DNA from: Rothia nasimurium
GTDB lineage: Bacteria; Actinomycetota; Actinomycetes; Actinomycetales; Micrococcaceae
Direction of reading: 5' to 3'
NCBI RefSeq assembly: GCF_928381705.1
Contig: NZ_CAKMSR010000010.1
Coordinates: forward strand, 1 to 64,000
DNA length: 64,000 nt
The first letter of the stretch is position 1; every line of letters starts with the position of its first letter. Below, piece after piece: positions 63,101 to 64,000 of this stretch. The position numbers and the translations under genes are program-made. The notes beneath the pieces were generated by a model, which was given only the letters and a program-made list of their open reading frames with translations, had not been told where the DNA came from and did not search any database.

Positions 63101-63294
63101 TCAGCACAGTTGAGGCAGCGCGCCAAAATACGCGCAGAAGTGGTCTTGCCACACCCGCGCGGCCCCGAGAACAGGTAGGCGTGGTTCACCCTGTTCTTCT
63201 CAAGGGCAGTCATGAGAGGTTCGGTGACATGCTCCTGCCCGATAACGTCGGCAAACGACTCAGGGCGATAACGGCGATACAGCGCAGTGCTCAC
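60193..63294 (-). CDS. dnaX: DNA polymerase III subunits gamma and tau
   Basis: A 1033-residue DnaX. The clamp-loader AAA+ part (about 1-370) has Walker [12 protein letters not shown] (about 44-54), the zinc-binding cysteines in [27 protein letters not shown], and the sensor ATTEPNKV. A long Pro/Gln/Ala-rich linker follows, including [20 protein letters not shown] repeats (about 480-500). Then come a tau-like domain ([19 protein letters not shown], about 550-640) and a second, highly acidic and Gln-rich tail. The start is GTG 63294 with GAAGG upstream. No convincing frameshift site for gamma was identified by eye. Confidence 0.96.
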   Translation of the reverse strand: MSTALYRRYRPESFADVIGQEHVTEPLMTALEKNRVNHAYLFSGPRGCGKTTSARILARCLNCAEGPTPTPCGVCESCKELSRDGGGSLDVIEMDAASHGGVDHARDLRERATFAPVRDRYKIFIIDEAHMVTREGFNALLKIVEEPPAHIKFIFATTEPNKVLGTIRSRTHHYPFRLVPPQILGDYLAKLCAEEGVKVADGVLPLVVRAGGGSVRDSLSILDQLMAGASDEQGISYDLAVALLGFTHGELLDEVVDAFASGSAAEVFASVDRVIQTGQDPRRFVEDLLERFRDLIIVKAVPDSAGSILRGLAADQLDRMRAQAEQLGSAELSRAADVTNEALNEMSGAMNPQLHLELLCARILLAAGEQGVGNLAARLDRLERKLASGQFPAPAGGHSAPAGSASGTGADAASPLARARQQLAQQGGVEGQAPAQQAQSQQQAQPQRQDQPSQQAQPVQLTQAPAQQGGAPLAAAPLAGAPLAGAPLSGAPLAGRGVPPLGGPQQSAQSPQGAQPVQPVQAGQQTSAPQSPARPVPGENTVDMVANSWADVVAKVPAPFARAQFALCEPSKFENGALFLRAELPVLKAVKEYLPQLQQALFQVLGLQVQLRGEIKKSGDGGDNPGGGRPSGGRPGGPGGAGPSNGNPAPASQAPAPQAASRQPAADVAEGPRGGDQAWAAHGQPRSPEPPSWSPDDWNNPVTSWSVAAIPSGDAAETPEEQAPSTPRLRVIEGEADPVEIAKAQHPSRGPQEQQNIALARDTAQESEDADPASQVPHEDSPHAVSLEPVPTSEGLAEQGHKDADNAALQEEAKSESSAAPQAQHQEQAPAQAPNQAPAQAPTQNQPPVAYEYGDYDGGYFDDAPEDEPEYVAGVGYLKAESPQGAPAQPATQAPAPAAARAPQSAPPAGAPLAGAPSAPGAPLAQAAQAQASAQQIPAPQSQQASPQPAAEQATTQQPGGKKLSFRERHAAQIAAGQRAVQQAQAPTPAEAPEDFTPSDDDAALESSVLIGQRAVEKILGGKVIDEQPLHQG

Positions 63295-63474
63295 AATAAA
63301 CCTTCGGTTGAGTGCAGAAAAACTGAGCCCGGCCCAGGGAGAAAAGCAAGAGAAAGAATCAGGCGCTCGCCGCCCCGGGTGTGCTGATTAACAGTGTAGT
63401 GGGGGTGGCTGACGTTTTAAGAACCGTGCGCGAAAGGCTTAAGCTGCTCCCGGCGTCTGCTCCGCTGTGTGTCA

Positions 63475-63541
63475 GTAGGGACCAGATTCCTCCCGAAATC
63501 CCTAACGCCCACACATACTATTGTGATTTTTCTGGTCCCTA
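63475..63541. repeat. Inverted repeat in the dnaX-ffs intergenic region
   Basis: TAGGGACCAGAtt (63475-63487) pairs with ttCTGGTCCCTA (63530-63541) across about 40 AT-richer bases. It lies downstream of the SRP RNA on the same strand. It may be a transcript end structure or an operator for dnaX. The remainder of 63295-63571 shows nothing else I can name. Confidence 0.5.
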
Positions 63542-63571
63542 GTGGGGAGGCTGGCAGATTTGGGCAAAATA

Positions 63572-63663
63572 AAGACCCCCTACGCACCCGTCAGAGCCCA
63601 GATACCCTTGCTGCCTTCCGGCCCTGGGGGAGTTTTCCAAGATGACGCCACGTAAGGGGCTCC
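63572..63663 (-). ncRNA. ffs: 4.5S signal recognition particle RNA
   Basis: On the minus strand the apical loop reads GGGCCGGAAGGCAGCAAGGG, the SRP signature (GGAAG and CAGC internal loop). The flanks CCCCTTACG and CGTAGGGGG close the helix. The size of about 90 bases fits the small bacterial SRP RNA. It lies upstream of dnaX on the same strand, a common arrangement. Confidence 0.93.
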
Positions 63664-63867
63664 AATAACTGTACCCTAAGCCGCCGCGAAAAACAAAGGG
63701 CGGGTAAAGCTACTTTGCAGGCTCCGGCTAGGTTTTGTGTGCCCCCGGTTTAGCGGTGCGGACGCCACACCCCGCCCGCACCCCCGATTTGCGCGGACGC
63801 CCGAGCATGGGGTATGCTCGTATCTGTTCGCTTTCGTGAAGCTACGCAAATAGCTAAGCAACAGCCT

Positions 63868-63952
63868 GGAGGATTCGCCTAGCGGCCTATGGCGCACGCC
63901 TGGAACGCGTGTTGGGTTCACGCCCTCGGGGGTTCAAATCCCCCATCCTCCG
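63868..63952 (+). tRNA. tRNA-Ser (GGA)
   Basis: The acceptor stem GGAGGAT pairs with ATCCTCC, followed by discriminator G. The anticodon loop CTGGAAC gives anticodon GGA, and a long variable arm (about TTGGGTTCACGCCCTC) and the T-loop GGGGGTTCAAATCCCCC follow. The 3' CCA is not encoded. Confidence 0.96.
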
Positions 63953-63955
63953 CTG

Positions 63956-63994
63956 AAGCCGGTTTCATCGCCCACTTGATGAAACCGGCTTTTT
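63956..63994 (+). terminator. Terminator of tRNA-Ser
   Basis: AAGCCGGTTTCATC pairs with GATGAAACCGGCTT, followed by a T-run. Confidence 0.93.
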
Positions 63995-64000
63995 CTATGC

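Overview
The window is GC-rich actinobacterial DNA. Gene content suggests a Micrococcaceae member, most likely Rothia or a close relative; this is an inference from protein character and gene order. Supporting points are actinobacterial SAM-I/IV and SAM-IV riboswitches, an HtaA/HmuTUV/HmuO haem system, a 172-residue internal LysC beta start, a PurSQL operon, and many GTG/TTG starts. No rRNA, phage or insertion sequence transposase was seen.

Layout. 1-830: a broken gene end abutting a short type I-E CRISPR array that has lost both boundary repeats; no cas genes are present. 1.0-5.7 kb: pirin, a secreted NlpC/P60 protein and a secreted M26-like zinc protease. 6.0-9.5 kb: a Cys/Met PLP enzyme with a polar amino acid ABC importer. 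9.6-12 kb: a RelBE-type toxin-antitoxin pair and small housekeeping genes. 12-20.4 kb: acetyl-CoA synthetase, a nuclease-like gene, a sulfonate ABC importer and a flavin monooxygenase. Three SAM-sensing riboswitches control this block, so it is probably a sulfur-starvation scavenging region. 20.5-24 kb: cardiolipin synthase, a TetR regulator, a 2-hydroxyacid dehydrogenase and a structured palindromic intergenic element. 24-31.4 kb: a peptide ABC importer. 32-34.5 kb: a beta-glucoside-type PTS with a LicT/BglG antiterminator site. 34.6-37.1 kb: a CtpE-like P-type ATPase. 37.2-43.3 kb: haem acquisition and haem oxygenase. 44.6-48 kb: purLQS. 48-51.6 kb: Fic, TetR, DUF1304 and an oxidoreductase. 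51.7-55.5 kb: a divergent secreted metalloprotease and sialidase. 55.5-57.5 kb: a conserved gene and an AT-rich phospholipase A2 cassette. 57.6-64 kb: lysC, recR, dnaX, the SRP RNA and tRNA-Ser.

The most notable pattern is that three accessory inserts each sit between two near-identical direct copies of a long hairpin that looks like the terminator of the preceding gene. Two inserts are 298-residue AbiEi/DUF559-type nuclease-like genes; the third is the phospholipase A2 pair. In all three, the inserted genes point the same way as the upstream host gene (ssuC, hmuO, lysC). This resembles a mobile cassette that enters at terminators and duplicates them.

Secreted or surface factors (M26-like protease, metzincin protease, sialidase, phospholipase A2, HtaA) suggest a host-associated, mucosal lifestyle.
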